This document shows positions 1-9,513 of a DNA stretch of 64,000 bases, piece by piece (positions within the stretch are counted from its first letter, which is position 1; every line of letters begins with the position of its first letter). Position numbers and translations under genes: made by a program. The stretch is from contig NZ_AOHC02000013.1 in the NCBI RefSeq assembly GCF_000332415.1, positions 1-64,000 on the forward strand, read 5' to 3'. The notes under the pieces were generated by a model. The model was not told the DNA's origin, did not search any database, and was given only the letters and a program-made list of their open reading frames with translations. This stretch comes from Leptospira weilii serovar Ranarum str. ICFT. GTDB taxonomy: Bacteria; Spirochaetota; Leptospiria; Leptospirales; Leptospiraceae.

Positions 1-1133
1 CTACGCTTTTGTAAGAGTATGTATGATACAAGCCGCCGAGAACAGGAGTGGAAATGAGTTTTCCACTACCAACCGACGGACGTATCAAAATAGGAGAAGG
101 AACGGGACTGTCTTTGTTCAGAGCCAGATGAGTACGATGATGATTGTAAAAATGAATGAACTCTTCCAATTTCTTTTCCAAGTGATATTGGTTGATCGGA
201 ATGAAAAAGTCCAGAAACTCATTTCTGCACGTCTTAACCCTGCCGAACGATCCGTAGAGAGTGAGGCATTGAGTTTTCCGTTCGGCGTAACAGTTCTGCC
301 AAGGAGAATGAAACGAAGTCTTTTTGTGTTTGATGCCAATCCGAACCAAATACTTCGTAAAACGTTTCCCAAAAAGGGAATCATTGTCCGAAAGAAAATA
401 ACGTGTTTTCTTACCCGCTTGAACTTGTTTGCGAATCGCAAACTTCAAAACATTTTAGTTCGTTAGGAAATAGTGGATAGGAGTTAGGAAATTTTTCTGC
501 AAATCGGGGATTTTCCACAATAACGACAGAGCGTTCTCAAACATAGGAGTTGGTTAGGAATTAGAACTTTATAACAATGTAAAGTCATATTCACTAGAAC
601 GTATCGGAGACAATCATCGCATCCGCATGTAAAGAGTAGAACTCTTTCCAAGAAAGACGTTTTTTAGGATTGGAAGGTCGCTTGGGAAGATATTTCGAAA
701 CGGTTCTTTCGCAAATAGTATGACCCAATTTCAAAAGCAAACCGTGAAGTTTAGTCGCTCCCCAAACGTTGTTTTCCTTCGCTACTCTTCGAATCAGTTT
801 GATGATATCCCAGGGAGCGGAAGGTCTTCCCGGTTTTTTTCGTTTCGAAAGCAGAGCCCAAAAGATCTTGAGTTTGTTGTTTCTCCATTCGAGAAGAGTT
901 TCGGGAGAAACCAAAATCAAATGTTCTCTCCAATCCTGATCCAGATACGAAAGGAAAACAAGCTTCAATCTCTCAAACGGTTTTGTTTGGAATTTCTTTC
1001 TCTTTCGTTTGTAGGCGACAAGCTGACTTTTGAGAAACAAAATCCGAGCCGTGCTTTGGGATTTTTTTCGAATATTACAAAGAAAATGGAAAAGAAAGAT
1101 GAAATTGAAAAAGAGAGAAATCTCGTAAAACAA
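1..1133 (-). pseudogene. Broken rve-type DDE transposase (IS remnant)
   Basis: Two blocks of one transposase are visible on the minus strand. The block at 594-1133 holds the N-terminal helix-turn-helix part ([27 protein letters not shown]) and stops at [11 protein letters not shown], where the catalytic core should begin. The block from about 450 down to base 1 continues the core in one open frame: [11 protein letters not shown] with the second Asp, [11 protein letters not shown] with the Glu, then [12 protein letters not shown]. Roughly 150 bases of unrelated AT-rich DNA (450-600) replace the middle of the catalytic domain, so the enzyme is dead. The 3' end runs off the window. The architecture fits IS3/IS481-like elements, but the family is not settled. 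No terminal inverted repeats were identified. Confidence 0.85.
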
Positions 1134-1176
1134 ACGTTAGGTCCTTCTTGGATATACAATGATTCTATCGACAGCT

Positions 1177-1333
<157 letters not shown>

Positions 1334-1448
1334 AAGACTATCTAATCCTTTTGTTCTTGAAATCAGAGCCGGTAGTTCTGGATTGAATGGAACTTCAAAC
1401 CAAGAAAATAGTTTTGACATCCTGTTGGTGTAAGCCGTACGCTTTGTC

Positions 1449-2399
1449 ATGCATTTTTTCCCATTAACGTCAGACTGGATGTTTAAGGCATTGTTTGTTC
1501 AAGAGCCCGTGTTGCTGATTTCGATCTTAAACAGCGTAATCTTTCCGAATCATGAACATAAGATTGCAGCGATCAGGATCTTAAACCCTGAGTTGACTAG
1601 GACGTCTCCGGACGAAAAACGTTCGTATCTGGACGTACGTGCAACGGATGAGCGAGGTCGAATTTTTCACGTAGAAATACAAGTAGCGCATGAGAGTTCG
1701 TTTGTGAAGAGGGGTTTGTATTATCTTTCTGGATTGATCCGGGATCAGTTACAACCCGGAGACGGATATAGCGATTTGAAGCCTGTCTATCAGATAAACA
1801 TAGTTGACTTTAATCTGATTCCCATCGAGAATTATCACAGTAAGTTTAAATTTCGAGAAGAGAGTAATCCGGAGATCACGTTAACGGACGACTTGGAAGT
1901 TCATTTTTTAGAACTGGGTAAGTTTGTTACTGAAGATGTAAAAGATTTACGAAATGATTTAGAGAGTTGGTTGTATGTGTTGAAACATACGTCGGAATTG
2001 CAGGAGGAAGAGATGGCCATATTGGTAGACAAGACGCCTGATTTGAGTAAGGCTTTTACGATTTTAGAACAGTATTCGAATGATCCTCAGAAACGCAAAG
2101 AGATAGAAGAGAAACTCAAAACGGATCGTGACTATGTATATGATTTAGCGGCTCGCTTCGAAGCCGGTGAACGACAAGGCCTTGAGAAGGGTATTGAGAA
2201 GGGTATTGAGAAGGGTATTGAGAAGGGTATTGAGAAGGGTATTGAGAAGGGTATTGAGAAGGGCATTGAGAAGGGTAAACTGGAAGCAGCCCGCAAGATG
2301 CTTGGTAAAGGGATCGATTTGGAAACGGTCTTGGAAGTGATCGGTCTGAGTGAGGACGATCTAAGAGATCATGGTATCGTTTTTCCTCGTGAGAAGTAA
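1449..2399 (+). CDS. Rpn-family recombination-promoting nuclease / PD-(D/E)XK transposase-like protein
   Basis: The 316-residue protein begins [16 protein letters not shown], the usual opening of the Rpn/YhgA-like family, and carries the PD-(D/E)XK core ([12 protein letters not shown] followed by [10 protein letters not shown]). Family members are DNA endonucleases that raise RecA-independent recombination and occur in mobile, variable regions. The middle is helical. Residues 244-275 are a run of GLEK/GIEK units, followed by a short C-terminal module ([12 protein letters not shown], then GLSEDDL) common in this family. The start is the first ATG and fits homologous N-termini. It stands alone between the transposase relic and the toxin locus. 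Confidence 0.85.
   Translation: MHFFPLTSDWMFKALFVQEPVLLISILNSVIFPNHEHKIAAIRILNPELTRTSPDEKRSYLDVRATDERGRIFHVEIQVAHESSFVKRGLYYLSGLIRDQLQPGDGYSDLKPVYQINIVDFNLIPIENYHSKFKFREESNPEITLTDDLEVHFLELGKFVTEDVKDLRNDLESWLYVLKHTSELQEEEMAILVDKTPDLSKAFTILEQYSNDPQKRKEIEEKLKTDRDYVYDLAARFEAGERQGLEKGIEKGIEKGIEKGIEKGIEKGIEKGIEKGKLEAARKMLGKGIDLETVLEVIGLSEDDLRDHGIVFPREK
2178..2273 (+). repeat. In-frame 12-bp tandem repeat (one GLEK plus seven GIEK)
   Basis: Eight consecutive 12-bp units of type GGTATTGAGAAG encode GLEK followed by seven GIEK. Most units are identical at DNA level, which implies recent expansion and likely length variation by slippage. Because the unit is a multiple of three, length changes would alter the linker or coiled-coil length without breaking the frame. 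Confidence 0.95.
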
Positions 2400-2508
2400 C
2401 GTTATTTGAATGCTTTGTTTCTTGACACTACCCAAAAACTAAAATGTCGAAATCAAAGTCTGTTTGTTTAGAAAGGTAACTATTTTAAAAATATAGAATG
2501 CAACTTAA

Positions 2509-2739
2509 GTGATTCAAATTAGGAAAGTAACAAAAAGTAAAAAGCCAACCTCAATCTTTCCTAACTTGAAAATCGTAGCGGTGCACCTGGGTGCACCACG
2601 ATTCGTTTACCTTTTCTGTGCACAAAACTTAACTTTAGCTTTCCAAAGCCCAATGCCCGACTACATACAGCGTCGATCTGAACTTCAACAAAACCGGGTC
2701 CGGGCTTTCTTACAAAAAAATCCCCCGGCGAAGGGGTAG
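2509..2739 (+). pseudogene. Probable decayed upstream part of the toxin gene
   Basis: An open stretch begins at a GTG and ends at TAG (2737-2739). Its last third (RRSELQQNRVRAFLQKNPP) has the charged, helical look of the surface-protein family found immediately downstream. The same frame continues past the stop as RNPELENTIRH before meeting another stop, while the downstream gene opens in a different frame with IAKLEKQQARDEA. The simplest reading is one ancestral coding sequence broken by a stop and a frameshift near 2740-2770. The first part (2509-2640) shows no recognisable coding character. Confidence 0.45.
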
Positions 2740-2752
2740 CGGAATCCGGAGC

Positions 2753-5431
2753 TTGAAAACACCATTAGACATTGCTAAATTAGAGAAACAGCAAGCTCGG
2801 GATGAAGCGAGGGGAAGACTTTCCCCTTCTTCCCTAACGCCTAACGCCTACTCCCTAACGCCTCGAAGCGCCTATAACGAATACTTGGATGCAGTGAAGA
2901 GCGGTGAAAGCGTATCTTGTCTGAACAAGTCCGCAGAACAATGTGCGAAGTCAGCGATGAACTCAGGGTTTCTTGTCGGAGAAGTTCCCGAAGGCACGTT
3001 TGGGGAACAACAGTTTGTGCAATCGTATTCGATTCTCAAGACCAAGAAGGAGATGGACAAGAGAAAGGGGAAGATGGATGCGGCCCGCAAGAGAAAGAGC
3101 GGAGGCATGGGACGATTTTACAATCAACTGGGAGTGGTGGCTGAGGGTGCGGTAGAGGCAGGGAAGGGCGTTGGGAATATGATACTCAGTCAAGCCCAAG
3201 CGATTCTGAAAGCATCGATGGGTAATTTTAGCGGCGCTAAAAAAGATATGAAGGAAGCGGGCCGCCAAGGCGAAAGAGCGGTGCAAGGTGCGTTGTATGC
3301 AGTCACGGGAATGGTTGACTTTGTAATGTTTGCAGTGGAGACGGTGGCGGAACCGTTTGTAGCCTTGGCTACCTTGGGCCTGGGGAACCAGGCGATGAAC
3401 GGTGTTTTTGCGGAAGGGAACTACGAGTTAGCGAAGTTCAGAGAATCCAACAAAGCCCAACGACATATCAATGAACTGGGTATGCGAACGGGAGCGGAGA
3501 TGTATGCGAACGACGCGGCCCTGGACAAAGTAGTGACGACTACGCTCGCGGCTGCGGGTATTATTGGCGGAGTTCTTTCGTTTACACCGTTCGCTCCAAT
3601 CGGAGTGGCTCTGATGTCGATATCGGCATTGGGAACGATGGGTTGGAAAACGTTTCGAGGTGCGTATGAAGGTGGTGCCGCCGGTATGGCAGCCGGATTT
3701 GTAAGTGGAGCGATCAACTCCTACTTGGAGGAGAATACGGGTGGAATGCTCAGTGTGAACTTGAGTTACAGTTACGCCAACGGTTTTGGAGCGGGTGTGA
3801 GCGTAGGGACGCCTAACAAGATGAAGGTGGGTGGTAGTATCGGTTTAAACTACAACTCGAAGAGTGGAGCTTGGGGAGCGAGTGTCGGTTTAAAAGTAGG
3901 TTTTGGTGCGCAGTCGAATAAAGGTTTTACAAACAGTGCGGAGCTGAGTTACAACCGGAACAACATCGGGAGAGACAATCAATCTTCCGGTGTGAGTGCG
4001 AATGTGAGAGGCAAATACAACGAAAAGGGAGATTTGTACGGTAGCATAGGCTTGAGTTACGATACGAAAGCGGGTTACGGCGCAACGGTTGGTGTTTCGT
4101 CTAAGTTTGGTCCTATGAGCGTTACTCCTTCTTGGACGGTTTCTGAATACGGTGGCCTAAGTAGCGACGTTCAATACGGTTTTGATCGTAACCTTTTTGA
4201 CAAGACGAACAACCCGGAACACGCGGCTGCCAATCGGAACTTGTTTGACGATATCTTGAACGGTGTTGGGGCTGCTGTGGGGGGTTTTAGCAGAGAGAAC
4301 CTCTCGAATGGCTGGAATGCGATCAAGAACGGTTTGTTTGGCGGGGGTGAGGGTGCGACTGCGAACAATGGTGGTAACAGGACTACAGCGAGAGGATTGG
4401 ATGCAATTTCTCTTTATAATGCTGCGATGGATGAAGTAGCATGTTTTGTAAAAGGAACAAAAATTTTAACGCAGGATAATACGAAAACGATCGAGAATAT
4501 TGAGGTTGGAGATATTGTCTTTGCATTCAATGAGGTAACTCTTGAGTTGGGTTATAAAAAAGTCTTAGAAGTGTTTAGAAACAAAACGGACATACTTATT
4601 AAAATAAGTTTGGAAGATAATACAATTATTGAAACAACTGAAGGACACCCTTTCTATATTAAAGAAAAAGGTTTTGTTTTAGCAAAGGATCTAACTAAGA
4701 AAGATAGAGTTGTTAATTCCAATTTAAAAGAGATAACAATTAAAGAAATCAATCGCGTTGAAGTTGATGGCATTGATACTTATAACTTTCATGTAGAAGA
4801 TTTCCATACATACTTTGTATCGAATTCTAATATTCTTGTGCATAATACGAGTGTTCCAGAGAATCCTATAGAAATTATGAAACAGAAATTGAATAATTAC
4901 TATGATAAGTTAAGTCGTGGAGTAAAATTAACGAAGCAAGAATCGGACCAGTTAGATCGCTTAGAAGGAGCAATGGGAGCCGGTGTTTATGCACGACATC
5001 AAAATGAAAAGGGAGAATGGGTATGGACTCAGATCGGAGAAATGAAAACTCGTTCGACTTCTGATGAAATTACTAATGGGGGTGTAGATGGCAGACCTAA
5101 TGTTAGAGTATTAAAGGATGGCGATAAGATTCAAACCCAATATGGTGAACTGACCGTTCGGGTCTTGGATTCAAAAAACGCACCTATTACTTGGACAGAT
5201 CCGAAGACTGGAAACGCTATAATAGATGGATTAGGTCATAGGCAGTTTATTTATGGTCCGAATGGCGAAGAGTATTCTTATAAAGAAGCCATGAATGGCA
5301 CGGAAGCCGTTAGGGCATCTGCTGAATATGCGGCTACTAAGCCAAATCTTTGGAATCGGTTATTTAATTTTGGTAAATCTGAAAATAATACAGGTAGTTT
5401 GCCTTCTTCTACTGGGACAAGAGCATGGTGA
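2753..5431 (+). CDS. Large Leptospira surface-type protein with Hint domain and variable C-terminal domain (polymorphic toxin candidate)
   Basis: 892 residues from a TTG start. Residues about 40-540 resemble the very large Leptospira TIGR04388-type proteins: a helical region, a hydrophobic glycine-rich segment (AAAGIIGGVLSFTPF) and glycine/serine beta-type repeats (GLNYNSKSGAWGASVGLKV). Residues 564-698 form a Hint/pretoxin-Hint domain: CFVKGTKIL at the start, TTEGHPFY inside, and LVHN followed by Thr at the end, as in self-cleaving toxin releasers. Residues 699-892 form a charged C-terminal domain of unknown fold with no catalytic motif I recognise. Codon and base use shift to AT-rich near 4380, where the Hint module begins. 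The 5' end is probably truncated: residues about 24-38 are encoded by a low-complexity CCTAACGCC-rich tract typical of intergenic DNA. The stop overlaps the next gene by 7 bases. Confidence 0.75.
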   Translation: MKTPLDIAKLEKQQARDEARGRLSPSSLTPNAYSLTPRSAYNEYLDAVKSGESVSCLNKSAEQCAKSAMNSGFLVGEVPEGTFGEQQFVQSYSILKTKKEMDKRKGKMDAARKRKSGGMGRFYNQLGVVAEGAVEAGKGVGNMILSQAQAILKASMGNFSGAKKDMKEAGRQGERAVQGALYAVTGMVDFVMFAVETVAEPFVALATLGLGNQAMNGVFAEGNYELAKFRESNKAQRHINELGMRTGAEMYANDAALDKVVTTTLAAAGIIGGVLSFTPFAPIGVALMSISALGTMGWKTFRGAYEGGAAGMAAGFVSGAINSYLEENTGGMLSVNLSYSYANGFGAGVSVGTPNKMKVGGSIGLNYNSKSGAWGASVGLKVGFGAQSNKGFTNSAELSYNRNNIGRDNQSSGVSANVRGKYNEKGDLYGSIGLSYDTKAGYGATVGVSSKFGPMSVTPSWTVSEYGGLSSDVQYGFDRNLFDKTNNPEHAAANRNLFDDILNGVGAAVGGFSRENLSNGWNAIKNGLFGGGEGATANNGGNRTTARGLDAISLYNAAMDEVACFVKGTKILTQDNTKTIENIEVGDIVFAFNEVTLELGYKKVLEVFRNKTDILIKISLEDNTIIETTEGHPFYIKEKGFVLAKDLTKKDRVVNSNLKEITIKEINRVEVDGIDTYNFHVEDFHTYFVSNSNILVHNTSVPENPIEIMKQKLNNYYDKLSRGVKLTKQESDQLDRLEGAMGAGVYARHQNEKGEWVWTQIGEMKTRSTSDEITNGGVDGRPNVRVLKDGDKIQTQYGELTVRVLDSKNAPITWTDPKTGNAIIDGLGHRQFIYGPNGEEYSYKEAMNGTEAVRASAEYAATKPNLWNRLFNFGKSENNTGSLPSSTGTRAW

Positions 5432-6327
5432 AATACATTCTATTATGTATTAGCATAATATCATGCAATTATTATATTGATCCTAAATTGGAAGAGATAT
5501 CGAATCAAAAGGAGAAGATTATTTTGGTCGATATTGATGCAGAAAGCGATGAATATATGGGGGAGCGTAAGAAGTTTAGAGATAGTCTGATAAAAATGGT
5601 CGATAAAATTAAAAAATTACGACCATCCGTTATTTATTTAAATAATAGTTTTATCAACTCTTCTGGTGGCGAAAAGGAGTTTGCTGCGGAATTAAATCGA
5701 AATATGGCAACAATTTCCGCATTCGAATTGAATGATAGTGGGGAAGAGATTAATTTTACAGAGGATATCAAGAATCAAATAGGAAAGACAATAAAAGGGA
5801 GATTTTACGGTCGTGCAGATAATTATGGATTTACCGGGATAAATTTTCCATCAATTGAAATAATAAAAAAAAGTAAAGCTATCTGTTCTTCTAAATATTA
5901 TATCAATGATTCGAATGAAGTTGAATTTGTATATTCATTGAATCGATATAAAAATTATGAATTTGAAAATTGCCCATTTACAGTAGTTAATGAATATCTA
6001 ATTTCGTACGGACTTAAAATTGCATTAGATAAAATAGAGGGCAAGGTGGCGTTATATTCAATTAATAATGGGAAAATTAAAAAAATAAAAAATCTGAATC
6101 AAATATTTGAAAAGAAATATAACGCTATTCCAATTAAATTTAAGACATTTCGTAAATTTACTGGAAAGGAAATTCTTGAAAAAAAAGAAATTAAAATTGA
6201 TCCGGGTTATATATATATAATTAATACATTAGATATTCCAGTTAAAGTAAAGTATAGTAAGATGATATCCAATTCAGAAGTATTTGGTAGTATGGTATAC
6301 ACTTTATTAGATTCAATTACAAGATGA
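5425..6327 (+). CDS. CHASE2-like lipoprotein, candidate immunity protein
   Basis: 300 residues. The short signal peptide ends in a lipobox (IISC, Cys14), so the protein should be membrane-anchored outside the cytoplasm. The mature part looks like a CHASE2-type sensor fold without any output domain: IILVDIDAES near residue 35 matches the CHASE2 opening, AELNRNMATI the following helix-strand, and the C-terminus (YIYIINTLDIPVK, then NSEVFGSMVYTLL) the end of the domain. The assignment is by eye and moderate. The ATG lies inside the last codons of the upstream Hint protein (7-base overlap), implying translational coupling. The gene is markedly AT-rich and matches the base use of the upstream C-terminal domain, consistent with the two having been acquired together. 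Position immediately after a Hint-toxin suggests immunity, which is an inference. Confidence 0.7.
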   Translation: MVKYILLCISIISCNYYIDPKLEEISNQKEKIILVDIDAESDEYMGERKKFRDSLIKMVDKIKKLRPSVIYLNNSFINSSGGEKEFAAELNRNMATISAFELNDSGEEINFTEDIKNQIGKTIKGRFYGRADNYGFTGINFPSIEIIKKSKAICSSKYYINDSNEVEFVYSLNRYKNYEFENCPFTVVNEYLISYGLKIALDKIEGKVALYSINNGKIKKIKNLNQIFEKKYNAIPIKFKTFRKFTGKEILEKKEIKIDPGYIYIINTLDIPVKVKYSKMISNSEVFGSMVYTLLDSITR

Positions 6328-6571
6328 GTTTAGCATATTTCAAGTGAAAACTGGACAAGTTGGTTACCGGCATAGAATTTCCCTCCTGTGCAGAACCCTG
6401 ACCCTCCCGAACGCCAACCTCAAAATCGGGAGAGTTTCGAGAAACAAAGCCCAAAACAAAAAAAGAAATTACTTAAAAAAATAGGAATATAAAGAATTTT
6501 AGAAGTAAATAATGATTCAATGGTAGCCGAAGATATAGAAAACATTATTGATTGATAATGCTTAAAGGAAT

Positions 6572-6811
6572 ATGAAAATGGAACCTTTGCCTCCAAAATC
6601 CTTGAATCCAAAATCTTTGTTCAAAAGAATATTGCAAAAAATGGGGAACTTTAACGAAACCGAACTAAGTGAAGTAGAGGCGGTTGTAGATTCCATTCTC
6701 AATGCAAAATTTGAATCTTTTATGGATGAGTTTGCTCTTGCAGTTGGGTTGGATCGACCACCTTTATCATTAGTTAAAAGCAGTCGCCGTAAAAAATCCA
6801 AGAAGAATTGA
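6572..6811 (+). CDS. Small hypothetical protein
   Basis: 79 residues, preceded by AAAGGA a few bases before the ATG. It is a mostly helical protein (TELSEVEAVVDSILNAKFES) with a strongly basic C-terminus (SSRRKKSKKN) that could bind nucleic acid. I recognise no family. It stands alone about 240 bases after the candidate immunity gene. The second ATG two codons in is an alternative start. Confidence 0.5.
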   Translation: MKMEPLPPKSLNPKSLFKRILQKMGNFNETELSEVEAVVDSILNAKFESFMDEFALAVGLDRPPLSLVKSSRRKKSKKN

Positions 6812-7040
6812 TTGTTTTCGATACTAAATAGAACCAAAAGAAAACCTGCACTTTGTTAGGCGGTTACAAATAAAATAGATTTAGAAATTCGAATGAGGCG
6901 TTTACAATGAATCCGGATTGTCTAAATTTCCGAGAATAAAAGACAAATAGACTAAGGCCGCTCCACTTCCATAAAGAAAAACTCCGTAATAAAAACCGTA
7001 AAGTATTCATATCAAACATGGGAAGAAGCTCGGCGTTGTT

Positions 7041-7268
7041 TTATCTTATTTGATTTTCTTCATAACTTTCTAAATCGTTTAGAAAGAAATTATTGATAGA
7101 CTTAACTTTTAATTTTCTTCTGATCGTTAAAACCTTACGAAAGCCCGTGGATTTCAAAATTGCTTCCTTATCCTCATTGCATAACTTTTTCCCAAGGTAT
7201 TTTTCATATTCGTCTAACTCTAATTCGGTGATGTCCAAGGGCGGTGTTTGAAAGTAATTGATTAACAT
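7041..7268 (-). CDS. Small hypothetical protein
   Basis: 75 residues, acidic N-terminal half (DITELELDEYEKYLGKKL) and basic middle (RKVLTIRRKLKVKS). An AGG lies about eight bases before the ATG. No family recognised. It is divergent from the regulator at 7529, with about 260 AT-rich bases between them. Confidence 0.45.
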   Translation of the reverse strand: MLINYFQTPPLDITELELDEYEKYLGKKLCNEDKEAILKSTGFRKVLTIRRKLKVKSINNFFLNDLESYEENQIR

Positions 7269-7528
7269 GATTTATACCTATTTTGAATTGAAGAAACGCA
7301 AACTATACTTTGGGAATAGATGAATATTTTTGATGTTCAACATTTAGTTATCCGAAATTTCATACAGTAAATCGCACAAAACAAAATCGATGGAGCTGTT
7401 ACTACAAGGATATTCGTAATATATTTAGCTTGCAATTGTGCGGATTGCATAGATTCTTTTCAACGCAGAAGGTTACATTGAAAAGATAAAATGCGAAATG
7501 CAGGTTATAAGTAGAGCAATTTGCACAT

Positions 7529-7963
7529 ATGTCAATTAAAAAAAAGCAAACCGCACATAAAAATATGGAAAAGTTCGAAAGACTGCAAATGGCATGTGAC
7601 GAGTTGGAAATCAATCGGAAAGGTTTGGCTGAACTTTTGAGAATTCATCCGTCAAACGCTTCCAGATTACTAACCGGAGAAACTGAATTCACATGGACTT
7701 ATGCCGAATTGTTTCAGTTGAAAACGAACATTTCGGCAATTTGGGTAATGGAAGGCCAAGGAGAGTTTTGGTTAGAAGAATCGGATGGTAAGAAATATAC
7801 AGATTACGAAATTTTAAATCTTCGAATCATTTTAAAAGTTCCCGGTTTGATGAAAGAGTTGGAAAAACTTGTGAAGTTACCCCAAGAAGATCAGAAATTT
7901 GTAATCGGTTTAATCGATCGATTTTATAAATTATCCGAGACCTTAAAAAACAATCCGGGATAA
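7529..7963 (+). CDS. XRE/CI-like helix-turn-helix regulator
   Basis: 144 residues. Residues about 14-60 read as a lambda-repressor-type helix-turn-helix: ACDELEINRKGLAELL, then IHPSNASRLLTGETEF. This is followed by a typical regulator segment (ISAIWVMEGQGEFWL) and a helical C-terminus that may dimerise (QKFVIGLIDRFYKL). An internal ATG twelve codons in is an alternative start. Such solitary regulators are frequent in accessory regions. The target is unknown. The gene converges on the membrane-protein gene at 7971 with 7 bases between the stops. Confidence 0.7.
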   Translation: MSIKKKQTAHKNMEKFERLQMACDELEINRKGLAELLRIHPSNASRLLTGETEFTWTYAELFQLKTNISAIWVMEGQGEFWLEESDGKKYTDYEILNLRIILKVPGLMKELEKLVKLPQEDQKFVIGLIDRFYKLSETLKNNPG

Positions 7964-7970
7964 ATCTAAA

Positions 7971-8870
7971 TCACTTTAAATATCGATCATACTTGATTGC
8001 GACTTTTCGAGCGGTTGCCCTGAATGGTATGTTGGCTCTAAAGATCCATTCGAAAGCCGTGTTAATAACCTCTCTTGCTAGGATCGAATTAGAATCTAAT
8101 CTACGCATCTCAAATTCCTCAGGGTCTAAAATGGAATATAATTTCAAAATGGGATTGAGTGTGATTCTATTTAGTAATGGAACATGTTTTCCAGAAAAGA
8201 TTTCTTCTCTTGTTTGAAAAGCGTCGTAGTGAAGGATTGCTACACCCCAGAAAATTATACAAATCATAGTACCGATAGAAGCATAAGATCCTTGATATAT
8301 TCCAAAGAATGGTAAAATCCAAACTAAAGGAATTATGATTAAGAATGCAGAAGAAATTCCAAAAAGCATCAATGAAAGTCTAACGCGAACCATTCCATCG
8401 GAAACAATTAAACATTTTGTAAGTTTGAATATACTTTCACACATCCAAAGAATAGAATAAATTATTAATATATGATAGGCTAATAAGGGTTCGTGTGTAA
8501 GTGTTTGAATATCTGTTATTTTTATCAAATTAAAACTAAGCCCTGAAATGCCTAGATAGGCAATAAGGCTTGTTTCGATGAGTTTTCTCAATCTGGACGC
8601 ATTGTAGTTTTCATCCACAAGTTTGTTCACGATTCTACTTAACAAAAAGGGAACGAATATTACAGAAATTAGAATCAGGTTCGGAGCGTAGAGACGAATA
8701 CTGTAAGGTATATATTGCCTACAACTTGAAAATAAAGTCCATAACCCAACAGAAAGTGTCAGATAGAAAAAAGTTATCCTAACAGATATAAGCTGGTCAC
8801 GATTTTTTTTGATATAAAATCCTAATAGAAAAATCGAGGTAGCGGTAAAAAGGTTAAATAAAACTGACAT
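7971..8870 (-). CDS. Polytopic membrane protein, 7TM sensor-like
   Basis: About 299 residues from the ATG at 8870. An upstream in-frame TTG at 8942 would add 24 residues and overlap the preceding gene by 50 bases. Six to eight hydrophobic segments are visible (FNLFTATSIFLLGFYI, LILISVIFVPFLLS, LSLMLFGISSAFLIIIPLVW), followed by a soluble tail of about 80 residues with no kinase, cyclase or GGDEF motif. The layout resembles the N-terminal 7TM region of bacterial histidine kinases without its output domain. It directly follows the acyltransferase-like gene on the same strand. Confidence 0.65.
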   Translation of the reverse strand: MSVLFNLFTATSIFLLGFYIKKNRDQLISVRITFFYLTLSVGLWTLFSSCRQYIPYSIRLYAPNLILISVIFVPFLLSRIVNKLVDENYNASRLRKLIETSLIAYLGISGLSFNLIKITDIQTLTHEPLLAYHILIIYSILWMCESIFKLTKCLIVSDGMVRVRLSLMLFGISSAFLIIIPLVWILPFFGIYQGSYASIGTMICIIFWGVAILHYDAFQTREEIFSGKHVPLLNRITLNPILKLYSILDPEEFEMRRLDSNSILAREVINTAFEWIFRANIPFRATARKVAIKYDRYLK

Positions 8871-8892
8871 AGGTGACACGAACCAACCCGGA

Positions 8893-9513
8893 TCACCATA
8901 ATTTTGTCCTAATTTTTTGTAAAGCCTCTTTGTTAATTTCAATCGGAGTGAGGTAAACTAATTCTCCCTGGTAATAACATTCCGGAAAATAAACTTCTTT
9001 TTGATACTTTTCAGATGGCATGGCTCCAATTGTGCTGTAGAGTTTTACGATTGAATTTACTTTTTTGTGATAAAATCCATAGACTATATCGAATTTTTTT
9101 TTCAGACAAAAATTGGCAGCCGCATGGAACGTAGAGACAGCGGCGCGCGCGCCTTTTTTAGAATGCTCAAAACTTACTGAATTCCAGTCTGCAATGTTTT
9201 CACCAACGACTGCGTATCTTTGGATCGGATCGCTTTCTTTAATAATTCCGAGTTCCAAAGGAATCAAGTTCATCGGTTTTTTTTCTACAATACGCATGGC
9301 GGCTAAGATTTCCGTTCCTTCTCTCACATAAAACCAAGTAGACCAAGGATCCATATCGACTGTCGTATATAATGATTTAGTGTAACCAAATTGTTCAAAA
9401 ACTTTACTAGCAAATTTTTTAACATTTTGAAGTTCTTGTGGATTTTCTAAGCCGGATAACCGAATCACATGTAAATTCTTGACGAGATTTGACTTTTGGA
9501 GTGTGATAGACAT
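8893..9513 (-). CDS. GNAT-fold N-acyl amino acid synthase-like protein
   Basis: 206 residues. The order of elements fits the FeeM/LuxI-like branch of the GNAT fold: an N-terminal segment with DMDPWSTWFYVREG, a strand pair with ILAAMRIVEK, the central WNSVSFEHSKKGARAA and the late FDIVYGFYHKKVNSIVKLY. Family members transfer acyl chains from acyl carrier protein to amino-acid-like acceptors. The acceptor here is unknown. The start is the first ATG. It probably forms a two-gene unit with the 7TM-like protein 22 bases downstream. Confidence 0.6.
   Translation of the reverse strand: MSITLQKSNLVKNLHVIRLSGLENPQELQNVKKFASKVFEQFGYTKSLYTTVDMDPWSTWFYVREGTEILAAMRIVEKKPMNLIPLELGIIKESDPIQRYAVVGENIADWNSVSFEHSKKGARAAVSTFHAAANFCLKKKFDIVYGFYHKKVNSIVKLYSTIGAMPSEKYQKEVYFPECYYQGELVYLTPIEINKEALQKIRTKLW

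Noticed and set aside
2580..2597. GGTGCACC-TG-GGTGCACC symmetric motif
   Set aside because: Single occurrence within decayed sequence; no evidence of function.
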